From positions 1,118,787-1,182,786 of the forward strand of contig VZTG01001555.1 in assembly GCA_013397845.1 (NCBI GenBank): DNA of 64,000 nucleotides, in the 5' to 3' direction. The stretch comes from Melanocharis versteri. Lineage: Eukaryota; Chordata; Aves; Passeriformes; Melanocharitidae. Below, in pieces: positions 36,238 through 47,740 of this stretch. The notes under the pieces are model-generated. The model had not been told where the DNA came from and searched no databases. It saw only the letters and a list, made by a program, of their open reading frames with translations. Numbering within the stretch: position 1 is the stretch's first letter; each line of letters begins with the position of its first letter. Made by a program: the position numbers and the translations under genes.

Positions 36238-39200
36238 GTATTATAAATCCCAGGGGCAGTTAGATGTAAGATCTGTACCAGAATTATGACTGAGTCCACT
36301 GTAGTTAAAGAGCAACAAAGATCAAAGTTTGTGCAGATTTACCTTGAAGTTTTTGAGTCAAAATTATTTCCTGTTCCCTGACACCTGGTGGGAATGACTA
36401 GCACAAGGTAGCAGAAAGAGTCTGTTTACACCTCCAGTTCCCCTTTAAATGAAACCTTGGTGGGGAGAGGAGGAAAGGCTGTGGTCAGCACTGGGAGAGC
36501 ACAGGGAACACCTCCTGGGCTAGAGGAAGCAGCTTTGGGAGAACAAGAACCAGGCAGTCCAGATTAGCAGAGGAGTCCTGGTGTTCATGCCTGCTCAGTG
36601 GTTACCTCCAGTCCTTTGCCGTGGGGGTGCTCATGCACCAAGGTGTAGGGCTCTTGGGGAGTCCTCCAGGCTGTGGAGTCATCCTCAAACAGTGCAAATG
36701 GCTTTTGGAAACACTGCTGCCTTTTCTGCTGCCACTGAAAGGGGTATTTCTGTGGCCAGGCAATCTCCAACAAAGCATTCAGCAACACACAGCACTGAAC
36801 AACACACTCCAAAACAGTGAACTCTGCACACCTCAGCTGTTGGAATTGCCTTGGGTGGGAAGGAGCTAAGAAATTAGGCTGATGAGCATAGAGTAAAAAT
36901 TTGTCAAGAACAGGAAGAACTGAAACAGGATTTGTGTTTCTCCATGTTTCATTTTTTCAGCATAGTAATTGTGTACTCAAAATAAAAAGAAATAAAAAGT
37001 TATAAATAAAATATAGTAAAAATATAATTAGTATTAATTTAATAATTATTTTGACATAATACAATAAAAAGTTTCGTCATTTTATTTCAAAATTCCAGCA
37101 TATCTATTAGATTACTTGGTGTTCTGAACAGAAGGGGTGTGAGGATATACTATTTGGTTCTGTGTTAGCTTTTAATGATGTATTTGGATAATTAAATTGA
37201 CAACAGCTTAAATGGTGCCACATTAAATCTTGCCTGGTTAAAACAGCCATTAGATTGTTACAGACCTTTCCTGTGACCTGTGCCAACTTAATGTTAACGC
37301 ACCTAAAAACTTAGCCTTCTATTTAACCCATCTCAACACTGTACTTCAGGACCTGGCTGTCCTGTATCCCCTGAGTGCTGAAACCACAGAATGGGGACCT
37401 CACTATTTGTTGAACTCTCTGGACTTCTCCCTGGAAGCTAAGAAGAAATACCAGTGACCTACAACTGGGCTTATTAAACTTTGGAAATGGACCCAAAACA
37501 CAGATATATGTCTGAAATCTCTGAGAGCTAAGCATTGTCTGATGAACTGAAAAGAAGGCATCCAGGTATTTTCACTTTGGATAGTATCTCTGTTCATACT
37601 TCTAAATTATTTTCTAGTCACATCAGACTGCACAGCATTCCTTTTTCTTTTTTTACTGAATAAGTTGTAAAGCATTGCTGGTGCTTTTTTCTGCATTTAA
37701 TACCCCTGCCTTTTTACGATGGGAATGGTAAAATGTGGACTAAAGCTTCCTCACTGTAGTGAAAAACTTTATGGAGCAGAGGCAATTTGTAAGTATCTCT
37801 TCCAAGAAAGTGGAGGATTCTTATGAGGCCCAAGGGAGCTGGAGCAGAGATGCAGCATACATGGAAAAATATAGTGTATGTTTCTAAACCAATAGATACA
37901 GCTTTACAATGTGCCCATATTAACTCCAGGACTAAGGAGGATTTTTGTCATGTTTGGCCTTTCTACGATCAAAATAGCTAGTTCTCCTAAAATCTGAGAT
38001 GCTTGTATAGTACTAGTAAAACTATTACATGTTCCAGCAGAGTAGCTAAAAACAGTGATTATCTTGTCAGAAATAAAGGTTTCAGAGAAATGAGTGCCAG
38101 TATATATTGATTCTGATGGAAAATATCTAAAATCTACCATGCAATTGCTACAACAACAGGCAGTTTGGAAGAAAGGCATCATCAGCTTGTGACTCATCTG
38201 TGTGCTTTGAGAGGTCAGAGAGTGTGGGACATAACTGTCTATGGGCTTTGTTTCTTCTTGGCAGCAAGGGAGCCACAGGACATGGTCAGCTGATGCAAAA
38301 CCACAAATAATCTCCCAGACTTTATTAACAATTGCATACTACAAAGAGACAATGTCAGTATGGATGAAAACCTGCTGAAGCCTGGAAGAGGCAGATCATC
38401 AAAGCTGGCACACAAATGTGCTTGTAGCTTTCTGCACCAGCTTGATTTGCTGTATTTCATTGGTATTACAGCACTTTCAAAAGGGAACATGCTGATGACT
38501 ATCTGGACAATGAAGCAGATTTTATGGCTCTGTTGATATGCTAATGTAGGCCAGATATGCCAAGAAAGTAAAAAAGTGATGATGAACATTTACCACTTGT
38601 CTAAAAGTATGCATGCCGCCAAAGTGTGGTCTAAAGTATCTTAGGTATTGGACATAATTTACAGATTTCTTTGGTAAGTGCTGAGAACACGACTGATGCT
38701 GTCAACTTGACCAAACACCCTGCAAAATCTTTTGGCTTCAAAGAGCAATTCTGTTAATGATCTTTCTCAGTGTCACTTAACTGAGCTCAGTGAGTCGATC
38801 TGGAATCCCCCATTTGAACATGACATATTTTGTATTCTCCAACAGTCTTTCACACAATGCCTCCCAGCAACAAGAAGACCACAAATCAAGAATCAGTGGC
38901 TATCTCCTTTTTCTTCAAATCACTACCTGAAATGCAGGAGACCTACATGAACTCTAAGCTCAGGAAATAACTTTGGATGATTAATTTTACAGAATGTTGT
39001 AGCAGTTAACATCTATCATGTCCTAGTGATAAAGCCTCCAGGACTGAGCTGAACATTTGACAGTTTTGCTGATTGTCATGTTGGCTTTATCATTAATGGG
39101 CAAAAAAACCTCCACAAAGATCCAGCCGAGTCAGTGTAAAGAAAATAGCATTAGAAACATCTTTATGAACTTCTAGTGCATTCTCATCATGAAGAGTCCT

Positions 39201-40694
39201 TTAGTGATATATAAATTTTCTGCACAAGTAGAAAATTCTGAAGAAAAAAAAGCAACAACTTTTTCAACTTTTTTTTTCTGAATTACTTAATGTACTTAAG
39301 CATTATGTTAGAAAAAAGCTTCTGAAAAACTTTGTATGCTTGTAAGACTTGGTACTAGCCATCAAGAAATGTTGGTCCTGGTACGATATAAGACTGCTGT
39401 TACCGAAATTAAACTATACTTACCTACTTCTTCCCAGATTTTCTCCAGTGTGGTTTCCTTTCTTTCTTTTTTTTGTTTGTTTGTTGGTTTGGTTTGGTTT
39501 TGGTGGGTTTTGTTGTGGGGTTTTTTTGATTGTTTTGTTTTGTTGTTGATTTTGTGGGGGGGTTGTTTGTTTTTTTGTGGTTGTTGTTGTTGTTTTTTAA
39601 TTCTATTTCCCTTCTGATGATATCTGAAGTGACTGGAATCCTCATCCAGACTTTTATGAGACTAAATGCTCAGTTTTATTTTCAATACTGCCCAAAACTT
39701 GATACGGAGGCTTAGGGCCCCTGAGATCTATGTGAAATTCTGCCCAGACTGAAAACAACATGACATGAAAAAGCATGAGAAAAGGGGAGTGTCTAGTAAA
39801 TCACATCCCTCTGAAGAAGGATGGAGATAATTAAAGATTGACCAATTTTATATTACACTAGTAGCTATCAGGATGACTAATTGCATTGTAATACTCTTTG
39901 TACTCCCTCCCGGCTGTTTTCTAGCCCTGTGCTTATCTTGCAAATGCTCCTGGTCTGTCAAGGCAGGACTCATCTGGCCACCTCCAAGTGTTTGCATTGC
40001 AGGCATTCACATCTGAGTTAGTCACCCCGATTCCCCTCGATAGTCATGATTCATCTTATTCTGGTTTGATGGCTGTAAGATGGGTCACGAGAATGCTTCT
40101 GTGGAAACGCCTGGAAATGCCTCTCCATTGCCAGCTGAGATGTGAGTGTCTCTAGCTGGGTAAGATTTATGCTAAACAGGCTCTTAGATGTTGTACAGGG
40201 TCAGATCCAGAATCAGGACCCCATAGCTATTAGTTAATCAATATTAGACATCAGTTATCAGGGTTATACAATCTCCCTAAGAAGTTCAGGCTTATTTTAA
40301 TGCTTGAAGCACTCAGTCGATATTCCTTTTACATACACACAGTATTGGGTCATATCTGTGGTCTCTGGGGTTTTTGCTGACCACAGATTGGAAAACTGTC
40401 TGCTTTTAATTATGAAGAAGTTAAGGAAAGATTCCAGGCCTCCTATTCCTTCACCAGATCATTCTACATTGGACTGTGTTATCTTCTTCCTTAGAGGACC
40501 CTGTCCCAGTTTAAATTTCCAATTGCAGCATCACTACTGCAAGCCAGCAGTCTCCCTTCACACATAAACCTGAAAATACTGTGCAGTCTGTATGAAGTTA
40601 TATGACTGCAGCCTGACTAGAAAATACACAAACACATCTTTGTGTGTGTATAGATTTATGACATGCTCAGCCTTATAAAGTGAACTTTGCAGTT
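36238..40694. other. Intergenic, no gene recognised
   Basis: No exon or RNA seen. About 36970-37080 is extremely A/T-rich (AATAAAAAG-type runs). A T/G-rich tract at 39462-39598 is listed separately. 38160-38990 looked at first like degenerate coding sequence but no family could be assigned. Confidence 0.5.
39462..39598. repeat. T/G low-complexity tract
   Basis: Irregular mixture of TTTG, TTTGG, TTTTG and TTG units with G7 and T7 runs on the plus strand. It produces chance open frames rich in F, V, G, L and W. Confidence 0.9.
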
Positions 40695-41222
40695 TAAGGG
40701 AGGGGATTCTGCCCTTTTAATCCACTCTGCAGGTGACACGCCACCTGGAGTACTGGGTCCAGCTCTGGAGCCATCAGTACAGGAAAGACATTACTTGATG
40801 GAGTGAGTCCAGAGGAGGGTCATGAAAATGATCAGAAAGGGCTGGAGTACCTCTGCTATGAAGACAGACTGAGAGAGCACTGGGGTCGTTCAGCTTGGAG
40901 AAGAGAAGGTTTCAGGGAGACCTTATAGAACATTCCAGTACCTAAAAGGGGCTACAAGGGCATGTAGTGATAGGCCTCAAATTGAAAGAGCATAGGTTTA
41001 GACAAGATAAAAGAAAAAAGGAATTACTGTGAGGGTGTTGTAGCTCTGGAAAAGGTTGTCCAGAGAAGCTGTGGATGTTCCATCCCTGAAAGTGTTCAAG
41101 GTCAGGTTGGATGGGGCTTTGAGCAATGTCATATAGGAGAAGGTGTCCTTGTCTGTGACATGGGAATTGGAAACTTAATGATTGCTAAGGTCCCTTCCAA
41201 CTAAAACTATTATGACTCTGTG
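40695..41222 (+). mobile_element. CR1 LINE 3' fragment
   Basis: Plus-strand CR1 beginning near GGGGATTCTGCCCTTTTAAT, with ACTGGGTCCAGCTCTGGAGC, AGAGGAGGGTCATGAAAATG, CTTGGAGAAGAGAAGG, AGGTTGTCCAGAGAAGCTGT and the terminus AAGGTCCCTTCCAACTAAAA. It is 5' truncated, with internal small deletions. Confidence 0.85.
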
Positions 41223-43542
41223 AACATGAAAATTTTTGTCCCTATTGAATGAAAAAGCAATTTTCAGGCTGTACAATTCTTTCTGTAGTAATTTTTCTCT
41301 CTTTCTTTTTGTTGTCACACCCAGTGAGAAAAAGAACTAAAAAAAATCAGAAGATTTCCTGAGAACTGAGGTAACAAAATTGTTATGTTATTTTAATAAT
41401 AGGAGGAAATAGCAAGAGTCTTTCAGCAGAAGTTGATAGAAGTGCAATTAGGAAGGAAAGTACTTAATTTCCCCATTATATCAAATTCTTATGTTCTGTT
41501 TCCTCCTTTAATTTAAGGAACTGAACCATGACATCATGATAAAAGTAGAGAATGCTTTAGCAAAGAATCATATTGAATTTTGTATTCATCATGTGTCCTA
41601 ACTGAAGAATAAAAAAAAAAAGATTATACATCACATCTACAAAAATCTGAGAAATTTTTCTGAAGCTGCATGCTGTGGTTACATGGGAAGCATTATCCAG
41701 CTTCAGGTCCAAGGGCCTGAAGTTTGCAGGAAATTGGAAACTGGAGTTGGAAGACTGGGTAACTTGGTGGACTGCCTGGTCCATCCCCATCCAAGCCCAA
41801 GCAGGTGATTCTAGTGACTTCTGTGTGTTACAGATATTTGTAGGTACCTCATCCTATAAATGCTCAGAGAACTCTTGAACAGTGAAGTTACTGAACGCAA
41901 GCTGCCTAAATCAGTTGTGTTCTTCAGCTGCTCACGGTGCTGCACTCATAGTACCATGACAGCTCTGCTTGTGATGTGTTAGTGAACGTTCCCCACAGTG
42001 GCACTAATAAAGGCCACCTATTACTATCCTCATTTGTATTTTGGGAAATGCAATATAGAAACTAAGTAGGATGCACATCCAGAGGCAGAGATCTACATGT
42101 AGGTGTTTGGAGATAAGACAAGAGTCTGAGCTCCCACAGCAATCGAAGAAGATCAGAGAACAGTGAAAATCACTCAACAACAGGCATCTCTAAAGAGCTC
42201 AGTAGCTTACATTCACTGCACTGCTCATTCACTGATTAATATGAATATTATTAGTAGTAGTTCATCCATTGGTTAAAATGGAAACTTAGGCACTGAAAAC
42301 AATTCAGTTATTTTAACATGGGTCTGTAGGGTTGTCTGAGACAATCTGTGAGATCCAGATGCTTTGCCAGAAATACATGGGCCCTACAGGTCTATTCTGT
42401 GCAAATGTGTCAGGTCCCCCACAGCATCTCAGCTGGTCAAGACTCCGGCCAGGGGGTGGAAGGGTCAGAGCTAACAGAAGTAGACTGGGCATAACATTGG
42501 ATGTTGGAGATAAAATCACGGCAAACTGATGTATTTGTTTATAGAAAGCTACTCCACTAAATTAGAAATTAGTTTGGCTCCCTAAACATCAACTTGTGGC
42601 ACTTGAGATGCTGTAAAGGCTGCCTGACTGCTGGTTACAAGCCTTTTCTAGGTGCTGTGATAGCCTTGGATGTCTGTACCAGACACCATGGCACACCCTA
42701 AATGACATTAGATGTCTCTGTGTGGGCAATTGAATCAAGACTTTCTTGTTGACCAAGACACTGGTTTGTCCTTTTTGTTGGTAAACACACTGGCAATCAC
42801 ATACTGTGTGGGCTTACAGCCAGATCCCTGAAGTCCCTCTGCACTCTTCACACTCATTAAATATAATTTTATTTTTCTACTCTAGATATTAAATAATAAC
42901 ACATTTGAATTGGTAATGGTTTTAAGCAGAGGCATTTCAATCAGAAGCAGCAGCCCTGCACATTCTTTTTCTTTTTCCTCTGGCTGGTGCATTTATACAG
43001 AACTGAGCTGGCTGAGCAGAACAGAAGTAACTTCTTTGTGTTTGTGAAATGTCAGTGTGACATCCTGAGCATGGGCTATTGGAGTCTCAGGAGGAGCTGA
43101 GTGCAGTGAGTAACTTTATTTTGTCCACAAGTGGAGCTGCAGCCATTGGTGGGATGTGTATGACGCAGTATTGACATGCCTTACTTGCGTGCTTTCGTGT
43201 GTGATGGGGCAAAAATGACTCACTACTGTGTGGGCTGGCTATCAGCTCAGCTGAGCTTTCTAACTTCAACGCAACTTCGTAATTGACTCTGACAAGTCCA
43301 TATCTATCTTTTATATAATATTTTATAACACTACACCCTAAGGTCAAAATAAAGTTCTGCTCCTCTTGTTTAACCTTCTCTCACAGAACATTAAAAAATG
43401 GACTAAACCAGCTGGAACTATATATATTTAGGTGAAGGTACTGTAAAGTAACATTTTTCTTCTTTGTTCACAAATAAACTCTGTAACAAATGAAATTTCA
43501 GTTTATGTAAATATCAAGAGACCCTCGCTGCGTGTTAGGGAG
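41223..43542. other. Intergenic, nothing recognised
   Basis: AT-rich, no gene or repeat identified. Confidence 0.5.
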
Positions 43543-43770
43543 TATAAAGCTGGTCAAATGTTATTCCTGGAGTGGGTGGCAAGTGCTTTCATTGTTAGCT
43601 AGAGGAGTCACTGTGAATTTGACTGTGAAACAGCCAAAGCCAACCTTCGCTGTTCTGTAGTGCAGGGTTGCCCTTATGTTATGGAGTACCACATCTACAA
43701 AGAATGCTAATATTTAGAGGCAGGGATCAAACAAAGAGATAATGACTTTGAAATAGAATCTTCTTTATTC

Positions 43771-44381
43771 ATAGAATCACAGAAAGGTTTATGTTGGAAG
43801 GGACCTTAAAAGTCATCTAATTACAACCCCTCTGCTATGGGTAGAGACACCTTCCACTATACCACGTTGCTCAAAGACCCATGCAAGCTGGTCCTGGACA
43901 CTGCCAGGAACAGGGCATCCACAACTTCTCTGGGCAACCTGTGCCAGTGGCTACTGCCCTGACAGTAAATAATTTCTTCCCTATATCTGATCTAAACCTA
44001 CCCTCTTTCAGTTTAAAGTCATTCCCCTTTGACCTATCACTACATGTGCCTCTAAAAGCTCCCTCTTAAACTCTCCTGTAGCCTGCTTTTAGGTGCTAGA
44101 AGGTCCTAATATCTCAGAGCCTTCTCTTTTCCAGACTTAACAACCCCAACACTCTCAGCCTGTCTCCATGGAGGAGATGCTCCAGCCTCCTGATCATTTC
44201 CATGACCCTCTTCTGGTCTCACTCCAACAGGTCGATATCTTTCCTGTACTGAAGGTCTTCAGAGCTGGACACAGCACTCTAAGGTGTGGTCTCACCAGAG
44301 CAGAGCAGAGCAGAGCAGAGCAGAGCAGAGCCGAGCAGAGCAGAGCAGAGCAGAGCCGAGCAGAGCAGCGCAGAGGGGACG
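43771..44381 (-). mobile_element. CR1 LINE 3' end (copy 1, runs into gap)
   Basis: Starts with ATAGAATCACAGAAAGGTTT and follows the reversed CR1 3' UTR to GTGTGGTCTCACC, where an AGAGC array replaces the normal AGAGCGGAGCAGAGG. The element is cut by the n run. It is probably the same genomic element as the one starting at 45115. Confidence 0.85.
44297..44377. repeat. AGAGC pentamer array (copy 1)
   Basis: About sixteen units, with CCGAG and CAGCG variants, ending just before the n run. It is an expansion of a short AGAGC motif native to CR1. Confidence 0.95.
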
Positions 44382-44886
44382 NNNNNNNNNNNNNNNNNNN
44401 NNNNNNNNNNNNNNNNNNNNNNNNNNNNNNNNNNNNNNNNNNNNNNNNNNNNNNNNNNNNNNNNNNNNNNNNNNNNNNNNNNNNNNNNNNNNNNNNNNNN
44501 NNNNNNNNNNNNNNNNNNNNNNNNNNNNNNNNNNNNNNNNNNNNNNNNNNNNNNNNNNNNNNNNNNNNNNNNNNNNNNNNNNNNNNNNNNNNNNNNNNNN
44601 NNNNNNNNNNNNNNNNNNNNNNNNNNNNNNNNNNNNNNNNNNNNNNNNNNNNNNNNNNNNNNNNNNNNNNNNNNNNNNNNNNNNNNNNNNNNNNNNNNNN
44701 NNNNNNNNNNNNNNNNNNNNNNNNNNNNNNNNNNNNNNNNNNNNNNNNNNNNNNNNNNNNNNNNNNNNNNNNNNNNNNNNNNNNNNNNNNNNNNNNNNNN
44801 NNNNNNNNNNNNNNNNNNNNNNNNNNNNNNNNNNNNNNNNNNNNNNNNNNNNNNNNNNNNNNNNNNNNNNNNNNNNNNNNNNNNNN
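44382..44886. other. Assembly gap, 505 n
   Basis: Run of undetermined bases bounded by the end of one AGAGC array and by the start of the second copy of the flanking duplication. Reading frames crossing it are meaningless. Confidence 1.
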
Positions 44887-45725
44887 TATAAAGCTGGTCA
44901 AATGTTATTCCTGGAGTGGGTGGCAAGTGCTTTCATTGTTAGCTAGAGGAGTCACTGTGAATTTGACTGTGAAACAGCCAAAGCCAACTTTCGTTGTTCT
45001 GTAGTGCAGGGTTGCCCTTATGTTATGGAGTACCACATCTACAAAGAATGCTAATATTTAGAGGCAGGGATCAAATAAAGAGATAATGACTTTGAAATAA
45101 AATGTTCTTTATTTATAGAATCACAGAATGGTTTATGTTGGAAGGGACCTTAAAAGTCATCTAATTACAACCCCTCTGCTATGGGTAGAGACACCTTCCA
45201 CTATACCACGTTGCTCAAAGACCCATGCAAGCTGGTCCTGGACACTGCCAGGAACAGGGCATCCACAACTTCTCTGGGCAACCTGTGCCAGTGGCTACTG
45301 CCCTGACAGTAAATAATTTCTTCCCTATATCTGATCTAAACCTACCCTCTTTCAGTTTAAAGTCATTCCCCTTTGACCTATCACTACATGTGCCTCTAAA
45401 AGCTCCCTCTTAAACTCTCCTGTAGCCTGCTTTTAGGTGCTAGAAGGTCCTAATATCTCAGAGCCTTCTCTTTTCCAGACTTAACAACCCCAACACTCTC
45501 AGCCTGTCTCCATGGAGGAGATGCTCCAGCCTCCTGATCATTTCCATGACCCTCTTCTGGTCTCACTCCAACAGGTCGATATCTTTCCTGTACTGAAGGT
45601 CTTCAGAGCTGGACACAGCACTCTAAGGTGTGGTCTCACCAGAGCAGAGCAGAGCAGAGCAGAGCAGAGCAGAGCAGAGGGGCAGAATCACCTCTCTTGA
45701 CCTGTTGCCCACGCTGCTTTTGGTG
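44887..45725. repeat. Copy 2 of the 0.8 kb direct duplication
   Basis: Begins exactly at the gap edge with the same 18 bases as 43543. From 45115 on it is identical to copy 1 until the pentamer array, which is shorter here (about eight units). Confidence 0.95.
45641..45680. repeat. AGAGC pentamer array (copy 2)
   Basis: Eight AGAGC units inside the CR1 3' UTR, half the length of the array at 44297. Confidence 0.95.
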
Positions 45726-45765
45726 AAGACCAGGATACATTTGGCTTTCTGGGCTGCAAGCACAC

Positions 45766-45900
45766 ATGGATGTGGGAACGTGTGGATATGTCACTTGGGG
45801 ACATGGTTTAGTGGTGAACGTGATTGTGGTGCTAGGTTGATGGTTGGACACGATGATGTTAGAGGTAATTTCCTACCTTAACTATTCTATGATTCTGTGG
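45766..45900 (+). mobile_element. Short CR1-type 3' end nested in the long CR1
   Basis: Plus-strand text GACATGGTTTAGTGGTGAAC, GCTAGGTTGATGGTTGGACA and a terminus ACTATTCTATGATTCTGTGG form a complete retroposon 3' end. It is opposite in strand to its host and splits host sequence that should be continuous (GGGCTGCAAGCACAC then GTTGAGCTGCTCATC). It belongs to a different CR1 subfamily from the host and must be younger than it. Confidence 0.75.
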
Positions 45901-47100
45901 TTGTCAAGTTGTGTTGAGCTGCTCATCAACCAACACCCCCAGGTCCTTGTCCTCCGGGCTGCTCTCAATCTATTCTCTGCTCAGCCTGTATTTGTGCTTG
46001 GGATTGTTCTGACCCAGGTGCAGAATCTTGTACTTGTTGAACTTCATGAGGTTTGCACAGCCCCACCTCTCAAGCCTATCCAGATCCCTCTGGATGGCAT
46101 CCTTACCCTCCAGCACGTCAAGTGCACCACACAGCTTGGTGTCATCTGCAAAGTTATTGAAGGTGCCCTCAATCCACCTTCCCTGTTGGTGACAAAGACG
46201 TTAAACAGCACCAGTCCCAGTACCAAACCCTGAAGAACGTCATTCATCACTGGTGTCTCCTTGTGGACATCGAGTCATTGACCACAAAACCTTTTATTGT
46301 GACCAGTTCCTTAATCCACTAAATGGTTCACCTGTCAAATCCATGTCTCTCCAGTTTAGAGACAAGGATGTCATATGGGGCACTGTAAAATGCCTATGCT
46401 GTAACCTCATCATTGAAGGCCACCAGATTTGTCTGGCATCATTTGCCCTTAGTAAAGCCCTTATGTTGTTGAATATCTCTGCCACAAATTGCCTCCTTGT
46501 TTTCCATGTGCCTTAGCATAGTTTCCAGGAGGATCTGCTCCATAATCTTGCTGGGCATCAAGGTGAGACTGGCTACTGGTGTGTCAATTGAAAAATGGAA
46601 GCTGTGTTTCCCCTTATCCAGCCAGCGGGAACTTCACCAGACTGCCATAGCTTTTCAAACATGATAGCAGTGGCTTAGCTGCTTCTTCCACGAGTTCCCT
46701 TAGGACTTGTGGATGCCTCTCATCAGGTCCCAGGGACTTGTGCCCCTTCAGGTTCCACAGATGTTCTCGAACCTGATCTCCTACAGTGTATGGTTTTTCC
46801 CAGCCCCTGACTTTTCTTTCTATGACTTGAGCTGTGGCTGGAACACTTACTGGTGAAGACTGAGGCATAAAATTCATTGAGTTCCTTTGCCATCTCCATA
46901 TCCTCAGTAACCAGGTCTCACGTTTCCTTCCAGAGAGGGCACACATTTTCCCTAGTCTTCCTTCTATCTCTCATGTACCTGTAGAAGCTTTTCTTGTTGC
47001 TCTTGCTGTCCCTGGCCAGATTTAATTCTCTCAGTGTTTTGGCTTTCCTAATCTGGACCCTGGATGCTTGTGCAATCTCTGGAACAATTCTTCCCAGGCC

Positions 47101-47169
47101 TTCCTTCCTTCCTTCCTTCCTTCCTTCCTTCCTTCCTTCCTTCCTTCCTTCCTTCCTTCCTTCCNTCCC
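47101..47169. repeat. TTCC tetramer array with one n
   Basis: About sixteen TTCC units within the CR1 ORF2 remnant. An undetermined base at 47165 suggests an unresolved array length. Confidence 0.95.
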
Positions 47170-47740
47170 TCTGTGGGCTTCCTTTTTTGGTTTGAGTTTG
47201 TCCAGGAGCTCCTTTTTCATCCACACAGATCTCCTGGCATTTTTGCCTGATTTCCTCTTTATTGGGATGCATCATTCCTGACCTTACAGGAGGTGATCTT
47301 TGAATATTTCTTGGGCCCCTCTGCTCTTGAGGGCTTTGAACCTGAAGACGCCTAAGTCTGCTTTTCTGAAGGCCAGGGCAATGAGCTGGCTGTGTGCCCT
47401 CCTCGCTGCTCTAAGGGTCTTGAACTCCACCATTTCATGATCACTGCAGCCAAGGCTGCCCTTGAGCTTCACATTGCCTATCAGCCCCCCTTGTTGGTGA
47501 GAACAAGGTTCAACATAGCATCCGGGAACAAGGTCCAGCATATCAACTCTCCTCATTGGCTCCTGTATTAATTGGAGAAGGAAGCTATCATCAGCACATT
47601 CCAGAAATCTCTTCGATTGCTTGTACTCTGGTGTGCTAGGGTTATCAGATGCCCAAACTTTTGAGACACTGTTAATCATTTTAACTTTCTCCATCTTGGT
47701 CTTGAGTGTGTCATTCAGGACAGTCCTCTAGTCATCTATT

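Larger units (their letters stand above)
43543..44381. repeat. Copy 1 of a 0.8 kb direct duplication flanking the gap
   Basis: From TATAAAGCTGGTCAAATG onward this matches 44887-45725 at a constant offset of 1344 with no indels up to the AGAGC array. I count seven substitutions, all in the first 250 bases. It includes 228 bases of unique sequence and then a reversed CR1. Confidence 0.95.
45115..47740 (-). mobile_element. Long CR1 LINE copy, ORF2 part plus 3' UTR, degenerate
   Basis: The longest CR1 of the window. Read on the minus strand from about 47740, it passes the ORF2 linker (47694-47284), the upstream polymerase region with VREHLWNLKGHKSLGPDE (46760-46700) and CR1-typical LRELVEEAAKPL, then the rest of the polymerase in broken frames, the AGAGC array, and the 3' UTR ending at 45115. 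ORF2 of CR1 encodes endonuclease and reverse transcriptase; here stops, frameshifts, a nested insertion (45766-45900) and a TTCC array (47101-47169) rule out function. Its 5' end (ORF1, endonuclease start) is missing. Confidence 0.85.

Noticed and set aside
38160..38990. Possible degenerate coding sequence or DNA transposon relic
   Set aside because: Plus and minus translations give suggestive runs but no motif, terminal repeat or family that I can name.
44168..45004. Long open frames of 200-280 codons
   Set aside because: They are created by translating the run of n and the AGAGC array.
46994..47281. Repeat-protein-like frame (FLPS or EGRK units)
   Set aside because: It is the translated TTCC array inside a dead CR1.
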